A stretch of 64,000 nucleotides of DNA from Loxodes magnus. Lineage: Eukaryota > Ciliophora > Karyorelictea > Loxodida > Loxodidae. Each line of letters starts with the position of its first letter. The first letter of the stretch is position 1. A model generated the notes under the pieces. That model was not told the origin of the DNA and did no database searches. It saw only the letters and a program-made list of their open reading frames with translations. The stretch lies in contig CAMPDV010001512.1 in the NCBI GenBank assembly GCA_946699065.1, positions 1 to 64,000 of the forward strand, in the 5' to 3' direction. A program made the position numbers and the translations under genes. This document shows positions 26,305 to 39,269 of this stretch, piece by piece.

Positions 26305-27070
26305 TTTAAGCCAACAACAACAATAACAATAATAATGTATTAACGTGACATAACCCTCGTTAGGTTTATTACTAGTAAGTTTATAAATTGGTTCAAAAAT
26401 TCATGAATTCTCCGGAATTTTGCTCCTCTATTACATACAGACTTTCACAGATTTAGCCCTTCTTAATTATTAATATTTTGCTTTAATCTCAATTATTACC
26501 GCAAATTTATCCTTCTTAGGATCAGTATAATTTATTTAATTTGATTAAAGTATTTCGGCTTTCTTATTATTGTTTTCTCTTGAAGTAATAACAATCTCTG
26601 AAGATTAGTTTTATTTTTTGGCAATAAAAGAATTTAATTAGACAGTTTCTTGAAATATGCCCTATTTTGTAGCGTCTTCAGCAGCTTTATAATATTTTAA
26701 TTTTCTTCGCGGGAATTGCCTTAATTTCATTTTCTACTTCCATAGGATCATATTGAGGATTCGAAATGAGTTGATTGCTGTGACTGAATTTTTCAATTTG
26801 TTTGATTTTATGCTCAGTTTTTCCATTTCTTGGGTAAGTTAGAGCGTTGAAGGTTTGAGAGAGATTTCCGCTTTTAGCCAAGTGTTTTCGTTTTGAAGCT
26901 GGATGACAGTGCTAGATAATGAACTAATTCTTTAGGTTAAGTCTTAAACTGAATCTTAAAGTTTTTTATTACCAGCTATCAAAGAGTAAATTTCAATGAG
27001 TTGATCTTATTATTGATTTTTCATTTGATTTTAATATTTTTGCTTCTTTGGAGCCATCTTTTTTTTAAGC
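26305..27070 (-). mobile_element. X-family copy
   Basis: On the minus strand an ATG at 27055 opens MAPKKQKYQNQMKNQQQDQ, then a coiled coil, then in a shifted frame YDPMEVENE (family motif) and a knuckle C-x-RRYKIGHISRNC with the second cysteine changed. The 3' end is an ATT/GTT-rich tail at 26313-26335. TTTAAGC is found at both ends and may be a short target duplication, though it is too AT-rich to be sure. Broken. Confidence 0.7.
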
Positions 27071-27115
27071 TAATTAATAAGAAACCTATTTTATTTTATT
27101 TTTTTAATAAATAAA

Positions 27116-27472
27116 TTGGATTATAGAGCGCGTAGCACTCTCGTTGGTTCGCAGCTCTTTAAATTAATTTTATTTAATGTCGAAAATAACATTTTATGTG
27201 TCTCTCTATCCATATTTTCTCTTCCTGCAGTACGTCCCTGTAATTTTTCCTTCCAAAGCATAGGATGTAATATGCGATTACGGATACATCTTTCCCTACC
27301 TGTGATGAAGAAGGTTTTCTTCTGGTATTTAAAGTTCTCCAGTTTGTCGAATCTTCCTTCTCTTTTTATTGGTTTCTCTTTCTCCGATTTATCCTCCGTC
27401 CGGTCTCACTTTTTAGTTGTCATGTTGGGCCTCCAAGCAGCATTTGAAGGAAAGGGCTTTCCACCCTATTTA
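27116..27472 (-). repeat. R-like repeat, divergent copy
   Basis: Contains the R hairpin core (ATTATAGAGCGCGTAGCACT on the plus strand) and ends with an ACCCTATTTAAAAT segment as at 12516-12812. A 130-codon plus-strand frame here is not kept in the other copies, so I do not call it a gene. It lies just upstream of the X copy on the minus strand. Confidence 0.65.
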
Positions 27473-27972
27473 AAATTTAATATTTATAATAAAAGCTTAA
27501 AGAACTAATTAGCTTGATTAATTATAAGTAAAAAAATTAATAACAGTAGTTTTTAAAGTAATTGCAACATTTTATTTATCATTTAAAGATTCTATTAGAA
27601 ATAAGGTTTTCTTATTAAGATTCTTTTGATTTAAATCACAAATAAATTATAATTATTAAATACAAAGTAAAGGTAATATAATAAGGATATAAATTCTTAG
27701 TTATAAAACTTTTGATATAATCATTTATTCTTTTATTTAAATGTCAAAGATATAAAATAAATTGCAAAAGCTTTGTATACTGGACTATTTAAAATCAATT
27801 TTATAGATGTCTAGATTTAAGGCAAAAAATAGAATTTTAAAATCGTTTTATTAATAATAGAGTATTTATAAGTAGCTTAATAAACAATTTAATTATTTAA
27901 TTGTATTGAAATTAAGTCAGGAAAAATATTTAGATTAGTTACTTTAATTTTTAAATTATTAAAGTTATAAAA
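27473..27972. other. Intergenic
   Basis: Nothing recognised. Confidence 0.4.
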
Positions 27973-28478
27973 ATGAAATTGAAAATTAAAGAAATACAAT
28001 TTACTAAAAGTATTTTTTAAGAAAGCTCTTAAGACAAAGAAATTAGACCCTTGGAAGGATCCCTATACTTGTATTTAAATACGAAATTCTGCCAAACTTA
28101 TGCTTCTAAAAATTGGTAAAAAAAATTTCATATGATTAAAGTTAAGGTAATTATTTAATATTTTAGATTAAGTTACGGCGGGACATTCGGATGAAGTTTA
28201 TGAGGTAGCTTTAACGAAAGATTAAAAATGAACTGTATCGGGAAGTGGCGATACAACGATACGCATATGGAATTTTCAGAATGGAAGCTGTACTAGAATT
28301 TTGACTGAACACTAGTATGGAGTTGGAGCGGTAGCTTTAACCAAGAACCAGAAATTAATTGTATCGGGAAGTTGAGATTGAACTATAAAAATCTGGGAGT
28401 TTCAGAATGGTCAGCTTATTCGAACTATTGAAGGGCATACAGGCGGTATATACAGTATTCAGTTAATTACTGATTCAA
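27973..28478 (+). pseudogene. WD40 gene fragment cut by a LINE
   Basis: A paralogue of the WD40 gene at 33613-34699. Exon 1 aligns (FTKSIF...YEILPNLC) but has one T fewer in a T-run, so its frame is broken. A 20-nt intron at 28147-28166 sits at the same place as the 22-nt intron of the intact gene. Two full WD repeats and the start of a third follow. Tryptophans in VSGSWDWTIKIW are UGA, UGA and UGG. Homology stops near 28478, where a minus-strand LINE begins, and I could not find the rest of the gene beyond the LINE. Confidence 0.8.
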
Positions 28479-30560
28479 GTTTTCTCTATAATTCTTTTTT
28501 GATAGAATTTTGTGCTAATTATATTAAGTGCAATGTCTTAATCTGTCAAAAAATAGTAAATTTTGCTAGCTTTTTTTTACCTGTATTTGTGATAAAAGTT
28601 GAGTCATCCTTGGGATCTAAGCATTATAGCTTAAAATCTCTCATTATGCCTAATAGATATTGACCAGCTAGGTTTAATTCGTTGGGTAAGAATTATGGAA
28701 TGTGCACATTAAGATCATCAAGTACTAATACTTTTAATCCATCATTCCTCACTCTATGCATAATTTATTGTAGTCCCTCATAGAAAGGAATAAGCTATTC
28801 GTGCTCAGTTGTTGTGGGTGTATATACGTTTATTAAGGCTAATTTATTGTTTAATCCTATAATTATTATTCTACCTCCTTAAAACACATCTGCTTAGTTA
28901 AATCTATCTACCTCTCATTCCTTAATTCTTTTCGTAATTTCTTCTTTTATATAAAAAACCACTCCTTCACTGTGCTTTGTTCCTGCCTTCAAGATTACTT
29001 TATAGCCAAATATTTATGGCATCTCTGCAATCTCATCTATAAATATTTCTTAAATAGCCATTATATCTGCTTGTTTATCCTATAAGAATTTATGCAGTAT
29101 TTCCTTATTTGTTTTTAACCCCTAATATTAGCTGTACCAATTTTTATTTTGTCTCAGATAATAGTATTTAATTCCTTTTATATTAGTGGTTCCTTTTCTT
29201 CGTTGTCTTCTAATTAGCTTTTTTATATATTTTTTGTATACTGAAGCCAAACTCTTCAAGCGTTTATGTTGTCTACTGAATCTGAGATTTTTTTTCTCGA
29301 TTTTTTCTGTTCTTACTATCATTGTATTTTTTTGGTAATTTTCCTTGCAATGAATCTTTGTCCTGATACATTGCTTTGCTAAGTTCATTATGTTCTAGCG
29401 GGCTCAGTTTTGTTCTGTCATTTTAGATTTATGATTCTTACAACATCCTAGGGTTACTCAAATCATGTTAGTTCAAGTTCTATCCATTTTTATAACCTCC
29501 TAAGCTTTTTATAATTACTGTATACGATGTGAATAAACTCAATTTTTTTCATATTACTCTTTAAATATCATACTTCCTTTTCATTTTAAATTTTTATATT
29601 CCTGTATTCTTAATCCTTAATTTATTATAAGGGGTTTATTTTTTGTTCAGTAACATTGTTTTTGTTCACGTTCGTGTTCTCATTTTAGAATTCTTCAGTT
29701 TTTTTATTATTTCTTCGATAGTTTCTTTTCTTCTGCATTATTTTGTACTATGGCCATTCAATTGACAATCTTAGCACTTTCACTTGATTGGATGGCTTAG
29801 TTTAGTCTTTATTCCAAAATAGTCAATTATTTCTGGGATTTTTTTAAGTCTTCCACTTTATGTATTTCTGAGTATGTGGTCATCTTTTCATTTAACATTT
29901 TTGTTCCTTCCCATGTTTGTATTATGTCTATTTAATTAAGCACCATTTTTGTAGTTTATTCTCTATTAAATTGAGGTTCATTTCCTTATCTAGATTTCAG
30001 TGTATTGGGTAATTCTTTAAGTTAAAGTATTGTTCCATATTTCTTTTTTCAATCAGTATTTTCTGAGTCTTGTATTACCACGCTCCCATGTTTACATATT
30101 ATTCCAGCTGCTCTGAGTTTGCAAAGAAGATTAAAATTATTCCATTTGGTAGCAGCTAGATTTTTGCTATATTTTCCTTGTGTGGTTCTCAAGTGTTTTA
30201 AAAATTATTTAATTGCTACGTCCCTTTCTATTTATTTCATCTAAAATTTTTATTATTTGTATTTTCTTTGTAGGTATTAATTGAAATAAGCCACTCCTAT
30301 TCCTTTTAGTTGTTACTCCTTATTCTGGCTACCTCCCTAAAGTCTATTCTTTATTTAAACAATTGGACTCTCCCAACATTTAAATGCTTAAATTTGTCCA
30401 GTTATTAATAAATATCGTAAATCCTAAAGCTCTTTAATACCTTTGCTTATATGTTTCAGTAATTCCCTACCCCAATATTCGGTATGTAGTAGGTGATTGA
30501 AAGACTACTGTTTTTGTTTCGAGCTTCCATTAAAATAAATAATATAAATAATTAAATAAT
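28479..30560 (-). mobile_element. LINE fragment: ORF1 and APE endonuclease
   Basis: ORF1 has an RRM-like part (IAKIQLLPNGIILIFFANSE) and an intact knuckle KCQDCQLNGHSTKQC (CX2CX4HX4C). The endonuclease starts KIGTANIRG, continues ADIMAIQEIFIDE, HSEGVVFYI and LINVYTP, and has LDDLNVH where GDFN is usual. The reverse transcriptase is absent, so the copy is 3'-truncated at the WD40 pseudogene. At least three frame changes. Same family as 19010-21690. Confidence 0.85.
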
Positions 30561-33500
30561 TTTGCAAATTTTAATTACCATACGATACTCGGCGCTAACA
30601 AGTGGTTGATCTTGAACTAACTACATACATTCTACACGTTCATATTCTATAGTTCGCACATTTAAGGTAATTGAGCTATAAATTATGAGTTTTAAGATTT
30701 ATGTAAAAGTATTCAAAGTCTAGTGAGATTTTATTAAGTGATAGTATTTTCTTTCATTTTGAAGTTCATCCATATAAAAATTAGATAGTTCTATGATGAT
30801 TATTAATTTAAAATATTCTACTTATAATAAGCAAAATAGTTTACAAAGTATAATTAATTTTAAATATCATACTCATAATATATAAATTATTTTACAAATG
30901 ATTATTTATTTCCACTATAGAATTTATAATAAGTTAATTGATTTAAGCTATTAATTTTTTTAATTATGATAAATATCATAAGTTTATCATTTTATACTCC
31001 TATTTAGTTAATTTTATTAATCAGTTTTTTTCAACTTGAATATGTATTTTTTTATTTATGTTATGTGAGAGGGCACATGGGAAATAGCATATCTTTCTAC
31101 AACCTAAACATTTTTTGTAGAGTGTGACCAATAATTTTTTCTTCTTTATATAGAAAAAAGTAACAAAGGCTATTCGTGATCTTTATTAAAGAACCTAAGA
31201 TTTTTAAAATTTATGGGAATTTTTAAATCTGAAAATTCAATATGAAGATAGGAATTAACTCTAAATCTACCATTGTAGCAAATTTATGGTAGAATTTTAT
31301 AGGTAGAATAAATTGTAAGAGAAATTGTGTACTATTAACATTATCATCTTAGAAAAAGCTTTGCATTTTTTAATGTTATATATGTTTCTTTTTATATTGT
31401 ACTAAATATTTTCCATTTTTTATAGATACAATTCTAATAGTCATTATCTTACAGTTTTTAAATGATTCCAATTAATACAAAGGATTAAAGTTTTTCTTTA
31501 TCCTTTTTTGATATAATGAAAGCTATATTGATTTTTTAATTATTTACACTTTCATTTTGGTAATTCGTATTATTTAATATTAGAATATAACTTTATTCTT
31601 ATTTTAGATGGAAATATAAGATAATTTACAAGAAAGTGAAGATTTTTATAATTTTGCATATATTCAAATTATTTATACAGTTTATTATCAAATGTTTTTT
31701 ATATGATAAATAATGAATCAATTTTTTTTAAGTTTTCAACTTTAATAAAATAGCTTCATTAGGAATTCGGATTTTTAGATTAATAAATAAAATCAATTTT
31801 CTACATGCACAGTAGATATATTCAAGTTACTTAAAATCAGAAAGTTTATCTTTAAAACTATTCCTTTAAAATTATGAAATGAAAAAAATTTTAAAGAGAA
31901 AAAATACTTAATATAGCAATATTTTCTTAAAAACTAATTTTTCTCTCCTAAATTAATATCTTTTCGCCAACTAAAAACAGATAGTTTGTCGTAGTAAGCA
32001 CTTTTCAAAGCACTTTTGCTAATTTTTTAAAATTTTTATCATTTTTCTTATTATTATAATAAAACAGTTTTTTAAACTTGATTAATAAGTTTTTTTTTGT
32101 ATATTTAATATAGTTAGGTTATACATATTATTTGATCCTTATTTAATTAATTCTTTGGATTCTTTGGATTCTTTGTAGATTGGCCTAAAATTTATTATTA
32201 AAAATGCATTATACCTCTTTTTTTTATTCGACTGTTCATTTTTTCAAAAATGGATTTTTAAACTCCTTTTAGATTAATTTTTTAACAATTCAGAATACCT
32301 ATTATAAAAGGTAATTTTAAGCACTCTTATAGAGGTTTTTTTTACTAATTTTGCTTCTTCCTAAAATTGTCATTTATTTTTTATATTTACTTCTTAAAAG
32401 TCATTTAAAAAAACTTTTAAAATCTTTAAAACTCTATACCTTAAACATTTTTTTTATTCTTGAAATCCTTTTCATTTAAGTAAATTCTTATAATATTAAA
32501 AATTTTTAAAGTGCATTTTTTCATTTACTCGAAAAGAATTTCAAAATTAAAAAAATTTTCTTCTTCAAAACATAAACAATAAATTATTTTATAATTTCAA
32601 AAATAATTTACCTTATCAAAAATATATTTTTAAATCAGAAACAAAACAATTTTGTAAAAAATTTTCCTAAAAAAAGGTTTTTTAATTTTACAAAATACCA
32701 TTTCGACGAAAAAATATTTCCAAATTCTATTTTAATATAAATTTTTTTAATTCCTATTTTTTTCTCAAAAATCTTTTATATTTGGAATTTTTTCTTGAAA
32801 TTTTATTCCTATTTAGGATTTTTTATCCTGAAATCAAAAAATTTATTCCGTGCCGAAAATCTTTGGTAGTTAAAAACACTGAGCAATAAACAAATTTTTC
32901 ATTTTTCAAGAAATTCATACTCTTGAACTTAAAAATAAGAATAAAAATTACTATCAGAAAAATTATTTTTCCGATCGGAAACATAATATATTAAACATAA
33001 AATTAAAAATGTTTCAAATATAATTATAATAATAATTAATAAATAATAATAATATAAAATAAAAAATAATAATCAATAATAATATATATTAAATATCAAT
33101 CATAAAAAATAAATAATAAAAAACAAAAAACAAAATTTTAAATAAAATAAATAAAATACTTAATTAAATTTTTTAATTCATAATTAATAATCAAAATTAT
33201 AAACTAAGTTTAACCTTATAAATAATATTTTAACTACTTCGCAAAAAATAAAATTTTTTACTTAACTTGAAATTTTTACAAAATCTAAAAATAAAATCTA
33301 TAAAATTTTACAGAATAAAATAAAACTTACATTTACGTCTTCATTTACCAAAATTATATTTTTAATATTTTTAATATTTTTAAACATAACCACTTTAAAT
33401 CTCATACCTCACTAATTTCTTAGCCTATATTATTTACTTAACATTTATTTTAAGCCAAGAATATCTAAGAATATACAAATTTTTAAATAAATATATAAAG

Positions 33501-33612
33501 CAAACACTTCATAAAATTACAAACATTATTACCATTTAACATTCATTTAAATGCATTACCAATATCTTATATCTTTAATCGTAAAATTTAATTAAGTCAA
33601 ATAGCAAGTTAT
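30561..33612. other. Long AT-rich region
   Basis: No gene is convincing. Composition drifts to almost pure A/T; 33000-33150 is largely AAT/AAATA simple sequence, and TTCTTTGGA repeats three times near 32154-32175. A short plus-strand stretch near 31050-31300 is faintly protein-like but I cannot support it. Confidence 0.4.
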
Positions 33613-34699
33613 TCAACTCGAAACTCTCCATTTTCTTATCGTCTTGTCATCATCTCCCGATACCAACCATCTATTATCAACACTCAATGCTATAGAATAT
33701 ATATACGATGTATGCCCTTAAAAAGTCTATATACACTCACCCTTATCAAAGTTCCATATCTTGATTGTTTAATCGATAGAACCAGAAAATATAACACTTG
33801 AATCAACACTTAACTGAATACTTGATATACCATCCGTATGACCTTAAAGAGTACGAATACACTAACCAGAAGAGAAGTCCCATATCTTAATAGTACTGTC
33901 GCCAGAACCCGATATTATATACCTATTATCCTTAGACACTATCACCGATGAAACTCCGCCTGAATGCCCAGTAAGAGTTCTCACAAGTTGACCAGTCTAG
34001 AATTCCCAAATCTTTATACTTTTATCTCCAGATCCCGATATAATTTATCTAGAGTCATAGGAGATTACTACCGAGTTAACTGTAGAAGTATGCCCCGTTA
34101 AAGTTCTTTGGAGATCACCATTGTGGAAATTTCAGATCTTTATAGTAGTGTCATCAGATTCCGATACAATATAGCTAGAGTCATAGGAGATTACATTCGA
34201 GTTAACATATTCAGTATGTCCTGATAAAGTTCTTATGAGAGAACCAGTCTATAAGTTTCAAATCTTGATGGTTTGATCAAAAGAAGCTGAAACAATATAG
34301 TTAGAGCCTGGGGAGATTACTACCGATCTAACTCAATCAGTATGTCCAGTTAAAGTTCTTAAAAGAACACCTGTCTGGAAATTTCAGATCTTTATCGAAT
34401 TTTCAGGAGCTCCAGAACTTGATACAATTCAATTCAGGTCACTTGATATGGATACCGACCAAACAGGTGAAGTGTGACCAGTAATGACTTAGTCTAAAAA
34501 ATATTAAAGAAATACCTTTACTTTGGTCATAGCTGATCTTATTTATAAGCTTTTAGTAGCATAAGTTGGGCAGAATTTCATACTTAAAATGAAGTAGAGA
34601 TATTTTCCCTAGTATGTGGCTTCTCGCTCTTAGGAGTTTTCTTAAAAAAATACTTTTAGTAAATTGCTTTTCTTTTTTCTCCATTTATTTTTTCTCCAT
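33613..34699 (-). CDS. Seven-repeat WD40 protein, one 22-nt intron
   Basis: Exons 34699-34516 and 34493-33613 give 354 residues, ending at UGA 33615-33613. The 22-nt GT...AG intron lies just before the propeller. Exon 1 encodes a short basic leader (MEKKQMEKKEKQFTKSIF). Then come seven WD repeats, each with GH near the start and IW (KW in the last) at the end, enough for a closed seven-blade propeller. Five tryptophans are UGA, including three of the diagnostic IKIW residues, and six are UGG. This is the clearest proof of the code. WD propellers are scaffolds; the partner is unknown. The start could also be the second Met, five codons in. Confidence 0.93.
34494..34515 (-). other. 22-nt spliceosomal intron
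   Basis: On the minus strand it starts GTATTTC and ends TTTTTTAG. Its removal joins the leader to the first WD repeat in frame, and a 20-nt counterpart lies at the same place in the paralogue (28147-28166). Confidence 0.85.
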
Positions 34700-35957
34700 T
34701 TTAATTTTTATAACTTCAATAACTATTTAATTAAAATAACTCAATAAATTTTACTGACTCAATTTCAATACAATTAAACAATTTAATTATTTATTAAGCA
34801 TACTTATAAACATCTAATTTCTAAAACATTGATTTTTCTATTTTTGTCTTAAAACAAGATAGATATTAAACTAATACATACTTTTACAATTTTAATTATT
34901 TTATATCTTTTTACTTTTAAATAAAAGGATAAATTATTATTTCAAAAGTTTTATAACGAAGAATTTATATCCCTATTATAATAACTTTCATATGCATTTA
35001 TTAATTACAACTTATTTATGCTTTAAATCAAAGACTCTTAATAAGAAAACCTTATTTCTTTATAGACCCTTTTAAATGAGAATAATTGCCATTTTTTTAA
35101 GACCATTGCTATTAATTATTGTTTTTCACTTACATTTAATAAAAAAATGATTTCTTTAAGCTTTTTACTAATTAAAAAAAGTAAATAAAATAAGTTTCTT
35201 ATTAATTAGTTTGAATAAATATTAAAAAACATCAAATTATTTAAAAAAGCATTTTAGAATATATAAGATAAACTCTTTTAATTACCCACTTTCTTACTAC
35301 TATTTAATTAAAGCTTTTTATTTATAAAGGTCTCTCTTATAATAATAAACTAATATAATTAATTTTAATACTGATTCTAAAGATATTATATGTAATAAAT
35401 AGAAGTAGTAGAAAGTAAAGATTTAAACTAACTAGAAATGGTGTATCACTATTTTATCTTACAATTATTAATAGTAATATTTAATTATATGATTAAAATA
35501 AGCTTTAATATGTTTAATTATGTCTATTAAATACTTAATATTTAATCCTTTTACTTTATTAGTTATTAATTAATTTCTCTTTAATTTAGATATTAGATTA
35601 GTTATAATAAATACATTTAGATAGCTTTCTCTTTTATAGCAAACTAATATTAATTATTTATGTTATTTTTGTAATTATAATTTCTAATTAATAATAGCTA
35701 AATTATTCTAGATTACTTAAAGATACTTAATTCTATTATTCTATACAAATCTATATTATATTGCTAACACTTTAATACTCTCTTTCTTAAAATTAGTTGT
35801 TTGCTATTAAGAAAGTAATAAGCTTTTAAGAAAGCATATTTTTAATATGTTCTATTATTATTTTCTGAATTAATAGTAAACTTAACATAATATGTTTCTT
35901 TGTAGCATGAGATAATATAAGTATTAGATTAGCTAATATAAGTTATTTAAAACTAAA
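34700..35957. other. AT-rich region
   Basis: Nothing recognised. Confidence 0.4.
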
Positions 35958-36647
35958 ATGAATGTCACAATAAATCCTAGTTGGTTTTAGTCATAAGATT
36001 TAAAAAGAATACAGTCTTTAGTAGTAATAAGAAAGGATTTAAATAAACATAATGAAAGTTAGAAGCAAATTAAACCTACAAGATAAGAGTCTTAAATCTT
36101 AAATTGAAGTTTATTAATTAAAAGATTCAAGACTATCACTTACGAACTAGAATTAAATAGCTGCTAAGTTACAATTTTTCTGAATAAAATAAAATAATCA
36201 ATTACAACAAAAATGCATGCTTGATATTTAAAAAATATTTAAGCTTTCAAGTAGTAACAGATTGGATATTGAGCATGGTTTAAAAAGTGTTTCTATAGAT
36301 AAAATAGAATAACAAAAGTTTTAAAGAAGAATAATAATTATAGAATTCCAGTGTTTCTAAATAGAAAAATAGAAGTCACTAAAATTTAATTAATCAAAGT
36401 CTTAAATAAAAAACTGCGATTAAATGAGAAATGTACATGTCCAAAGTGATTGCCAAAATGTCTGCTTTGAACTTATAAATCTAAGAATTGTCCTTTTGAA
36501 AGAACGAAAAAATATGAATCCTTCTAGAACGACAAGTATTCAATGGCCTTTATAAAATTTAGATTGAAATATTCATGCAATAGCTTGAGATCTAAATTTT
36601 CGAAGTAACATAATTGTACACACTCTTTAAGTTTTTCAATTTCTTGA
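35958..36647 (+). CDS. Possible Cys-rich protein (229 aa), unrecognised
   Basis: A frame from ATG 35958 to UGA 36645-36647 starts MNVTINPSWFQSQDLKRIQ and has a cysteine cluster CTCPK-x-LPKCLL-x-TYKSKNC in which both x are UGA, then CTHS near the end. If those UGA codons were cysteine the spacing would look like a zinc site, which is odd. A second frame starting near 36050 is also plausible, so this call is weak. No family recognised. Confidence 0.35.
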
Positions 36648-37271
36648 TTATCTTAAATCAAAAATTTTCAGTTGCGTTTATTTTTTATTTTCTTAGGAAT
36701 ATAAAAATTACAGTATTTTTTTCCAACTTTGCAATATCTTAGACTTGAATTTCTGCTTCATTCACTACACTATTCAATAGGCATAAATTTAAATCCAAAA
36801 ACTACAACAACATTCATACTTTAGTCTCTTGAAAACATTATCTATCAAATCTTTTAAAATTCTATCTGCTTAATTTCTCTCTTCTTAATTTAAATCATAT
36901 TACCCTAATTGATTTTCCTTATATCTCTAAGCTAAAATAATCCTAAAACATTAACTACCATAAAAAAGCATGTAAGCTAGATTTTATTTTTAAATTAGTT
37001 TAATGATACTAATTAGCAAATCTCTTGCAAATAAAAGCTTAGAATGAAATATATCGTATATTTAAAGGTTTAGTGTATCTTGTTAGTTTATTAAGATACA
37101 TAAATAAGAAGTATTATACAGAATTAGGCTATCTTTAATTAAAGATACTGAGTCTAGTAATCTTAATAATTTATTAATTTAACTAATAAAGCTCCAATAT
37201 AATAAATAATCAATTAAATATTTTAATGGATTTATTAACTCTGAGGCTAGTATTTTAAAGTTGTTTTTTGG
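36648..37271. other. Intergenic
   Basis: Nothing recognised. Confidence 0.4.
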
Positions 37272-38850
37272 TCAGTTTGAACTTGCTTTCTTCTCTGATC
37301 GTTTCAATTTATTGCTCATTGATATATAGTTCCTTGCTCTTGCACTTAGTTTGTCTTTCTTTAACATAAATTTTTTAATTAGATAAGCTGAAAGAAACTG
37401 AACCAACAACTTAACTATCTTAATTGATTCATATAAGCAAGCAGCTACTTTGAAGGCAAATCTACTTCCTAACCTCAATATTGTAAATCTTCTAAAAAAG
37501 AATAATATGAAGTTGTCTATTTTCTTTTATGAAAAGCTTAAAAATAAATCTATCAAATGTTTTTTGTTTTAAGCTCCAGATTCTACTTATTAGGTAAGTG
37601 AATTATATACATGTTCCTTAATCCTTAAATCATATAGCTTAGATTTATTATTTTTTTGCTTTTTTCTTCCTTTTTAAAGAAAGTTGCTTAGTATCTTTAT
37701 ATTGCTAGATACAACTCCTCATTGTAACATAGCTCTTAGACTAAACTTGTGATATATAAAATTGAAAGCAGGCAGGTTAAATTTTTTATACTAGTCAGCT
37801 TTACTTGGTAGTTATATTCAGCATGTTAAAAGCAATAGGAGATCGATTTTCTTGCGTTGATGGGACATTCCTATAGTTTTTTCTTTTCTTAATTCCTTTA
37901 GCTCAAACTATTCTTTCAAGAGTAAGAATTCTTCTAAACCTCTGATGGTTTTATCAAATAATCTTTAAACTATATTTAGTTTCTTTCAAATCTACCCGTT
38001 TATATCCAACGAGGTCTGGATTAAAAGCTAACTGTCTATTTCGTTTCTATCTTTGAAGATGTGACTTTATTTTAAAGATAAAGTTTCATACTGGGAATGA
38101 TTTATTTTTAGTATTCCATCTTTTTCTGTTTCTTTGATTTTTATCTAGGTATCGGGCTTAATATTATATATATCAAAATATACCGAAAAAACTTCCAAAG
38201 CTTGATTGGTCCTCTATATATTTTCTTTTTCTGTTTATCAAGCATTTCTAACTACAAACATATCGCAATTCTAGCAATGAAGTTAAGTAGAAATCAGACA
38301 GCTATTTAATGTTCTCCGCAGCCTTCTTCAAAGAGTTCAAAATTTTTAGCAATCCTTAGAGAAATTAACATCACTAATAAGAATCTCTCGTCTGGAAGTA
38401 TTTGAGGCTTTCAAATATTTCTTAGATGAATTCATAGACACAACCAGGCAAGCAACTAATAACAAATATGATATTGTCCAAATACCTCGCTTTATCTTAA
38501 TTTTAAGCACATTCTTAGTGTCTATTATTTGCTTCATTCAACATTCTCTACTTTTTACTAAAATTTTGTCTATAGAAATTGATATCTGACTCTGTCTTTT
38601 AGAGCACTGTTTCTTATTAAGATAGAATTAACTTTTTATCTTGCAGACTTTTCAATTACAGTTCCTTTATCACCATACTAAGATCTGAGAAATTCCAATC
38701 AACGACTTCAAGTAATTTTTTAAGCTTCCCATATTACTAATCTAGACTAAGCTTTTATTATATCTCACTATCTTGAGTCTACTCAACTGGTTGCTATTCA
38801 AACGTAGTAACCTAATTAAACCTCACTCACTATAACTACAAATAATGCTA
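37272..38850 (-). CDS. Unknown protein with hydrophobic segment, several tiny introns
   Basis: The 3' part is well defined: exons 38537-38375, 38354-38256 and 38230-37272 (introns 20 and 25 nt) give 406 residues from ATG 38537 to UGA 37274-37272. A hydrophobic helix (ISYLLLVACLVV) is followed by a long helical, K/L-rich region ending KLKRSEKKASSN. Upstream to about 38850 another protein-like frame (QDSEIQQKLSLDQQYGKLKK) probably belongs to the gene, joined by a further intron near 38560, so the true start is not fixed. No family recognised. Confidence 0.55.
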
Positions 38851-39269
38851 AACCTTAACATACTTAAAAGAAGCAAAAGCTTCTTATTTTAACCTAAATA
38901 GACTAATAATTAGATATTTCAGTAGCAAGGATATAAGATTAACAGTCTAATTTTAATTAACTAATCACTATATCCTAATTTTAATAGCCTAGCATTAATA
39001 TATTATAGTTAATAAGACTACTAGCAACCCTTTATTTTAACAAACCAGCTTATTAGTATTATATATTTAGTAGCTTTAATTTAAAGACTATAAGAGATAT
39101 AGTCTAGGATATAGATAAAAGTAATAGAAAGGCTATAATATATATAGAGTAAGGCTTTTATATCCCTTCTTAGATACAAATAGTAGCTTTTATAGAAGAC
39201 ATTAAAGAGGTAGACTAGAATATTAATTTTTATATAGATTCATTTATAAGATTAAATATTTAAAAGTAC
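38851..39269. other. Intergenic or gene 5' end
   Basis: Nothing firm; the previous gene may extend into it. Confidence 0.3.

Noticed and set aside
27116-27508. 130-aa plus-strand frame
   Set aside because: It lies in an R-like repeat; the frame is not kept in other copies and the product resembles nothing.
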